DNA of 64,000 nt, taken from Halalkalibacter urbisdiaboli. GTDB lineage: Bacteria; Bacillota; Bacilli; Bacillales; Bacillaceae_D. The stretch spans positions 455,583-519,582 of the forward strand of contig NZ_MVJM01000001.1 in NCBI RefSeq assembly GCF_002156385.1, read 5' to 3'. Below are positions 63,649-64,000 of the stretch, in pieces. A program made the position numbers and the translations under genes. A model generated the notes under the pieces. The model saw only the letters and a program-made list of their open reading frames with translations, made no database searches and was not told the DNA's origin. Position 1 is the stretch's first letter, and every line of letters starts with the position of its first letter.

Positions 63649-63867
63649 ATGAGCAAAAAACTTGAACTTCTTTTTGAGAACACGGAAGGACGTCTTGTTA
63701 CGATTTCACTTGATGATCCCGTAGAACCTGTCAATGGGAGTGAGGTTCAAACGGTCATGTCCACGATTATTGAAAATGCTGCCTTTCTTTCTAGCGGAGG
63801 CGAAATTGAAACTATTCGTGGAGCGAGAATTGTCGAAAGAAATGTTGAAGACATCAATCTACCGTAA
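63649..63867 (+). CDS. DUF2922-family protein
   Basis: A 72-residue soluble protein of the DUF2922 family (KKLELLFENTEGRLVTISLDDP start). Its stop codon overlaps the next start (TAATG). It lies 18 nt after DUF1659. Function unknown; the constant company of DUF1659 and YvrJ suggests a common role. Confidence 0.85.
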   Translation: MSKKLELLFENTEGRLVTISLDDPVEPVNGSEVQTVMSTIIENAAFLSSGGEIETIRGARIVERNVEDINLP

Positions 63868-64000
63868 TGAATCCCATTGAACTTTGGATTCCACTGATAG
63901 GTGAATATGGTTTTCCCATTATGGTCACTCTATATCTACTTCATCGCTTAGAAAAGAAACTAGACCGCGTGACAGAAGCCGTTGAAAATCTATCAGAATC
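63867..64000 (+). CDS. yvrJ: YvrJ-family protein (partial, runs off window)
   Basis: The first 44 codons of a small protein beginning with an amphipathic/hydrophobic segment (IPLIGEYGFPIMVTLYLLHRL), then a charged helix. This matches the YvrJ family of short membrane-associated proteins encoded after DUF2922. The 3' end is outside the window. Confidence 0.75.
   Translation, partial: MNPIELWIPLIGEYGFPIMVTLYLLHRLEKKLDRVTEAVENLSE

Overview
The window looks like a chromosomal segment of a low-GC Gram-positive, endospore-forming Bacillaceae species, most likely an alkaliphilic or halotolerant relative of Alkalihalobacillus. The reasons are Bacillus-type regulation (RAT antiterminator, T-box, purine, c-di-AMP and c-di-GMP riboswitches, a SigD promoter, TnrA), strong AGGAGG ribosome sites, many genes of the B. 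subtilis yqj cluster (yqjA, yqjC, yqjE, yqjH-type polymerase, yqjM/namA, proI, yqjQ, yqzH), and a NaChBac-type voltage-gated sodium channel with the TLESWAS filter, a hallmark of alkaliphilic bacilli. I see no rRNA, tRNA, prophage, IS transposase or CRISPR array.

Layout. 0-2.7 kb: a PTS EIIA / PRD antiterminator / fructokinase operon with a RAT-terminator leader. 2.9-5.3 kb: guanine-riboswitch-controlled xpt and an NCS2 purine permease. 6.3-10.7 kb: a chemoreceptor gene behind a c-di-GMP-I riboswitch, divergent from ktrAB potassium uptake behind a c-di-AMP riboswitch. 11-15.7 kb: asparagine synthetase, an MFS exporter, yqzH/yqjQ and small ORFs. 15.8-19.3 kb: T-box (Pro codon)-controlled proBAC. 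19.4-25.3 kb: an FAD oxidoreductase, the sodium channel, aspartokinase and folE2. 25.3-30.5 kb: cobT and a siroheme operon (TrpD-like protein, CobA-HemD fusion, SirB, SirC). 30.7-34.3 kb: tnrA, then a deacetylase / GNAT / membrane-anchored subtilisin operon. 34.3-36.4 kb: uxuAB. 36.5-42.1 kb: a sulfate assimilation operon (cysH, sat, cysP, cysC, siroheme sulfite reductase, DUF3906). 42.3-45.9 kb: a DUF4097 lipoprotein, CbpB (c-di-AMP receptor), namA and a CPBP protease. 45.9-51.3 kb: a flagellar block (yaaR, hag, fliS, ylqH, ylqG). 51.4-61.2 kb: LTA synthase, DNA polymerase IV, yqjE/yqjC, the Prli42 mini-protein, an L,D-transpeptidase, yqjA, a PilZ protein and a PAS histidine kinase. 61.4-64 kb: a decayed SulP transporter, a YtkA-type lipoprotein, a frameshifted TetR gene and the DUF1659/DUF2922/YvrJ trio running off the edge.

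How genes work together: the sulfate operon makes sulfite and reduces it with a siroheme enzyme, and the siroheme operon 6 kb away supplies the cofactor. Two cyclic-dinucleotide riboswitches, a CbpB protein and a PilZ protein point to heavy second-messenger control of motility and potassium. KtrAB, proBAC and the sodium channel fit an ion- and osmo-stress lifestyle.

The most notable non-coding structure is a family of long intergenic palindromes, mostly at convergent gene ends, with a shared inner core CAAAAGGT/ACCTTTTG or CTGAAAAAGGG/CCCTTTTTCAG and variable outer arms. Two of them sit beside a second, shared ~35-nt motif (74-110 and 61780-61812), and one of those abuts the truncated SulP gene.
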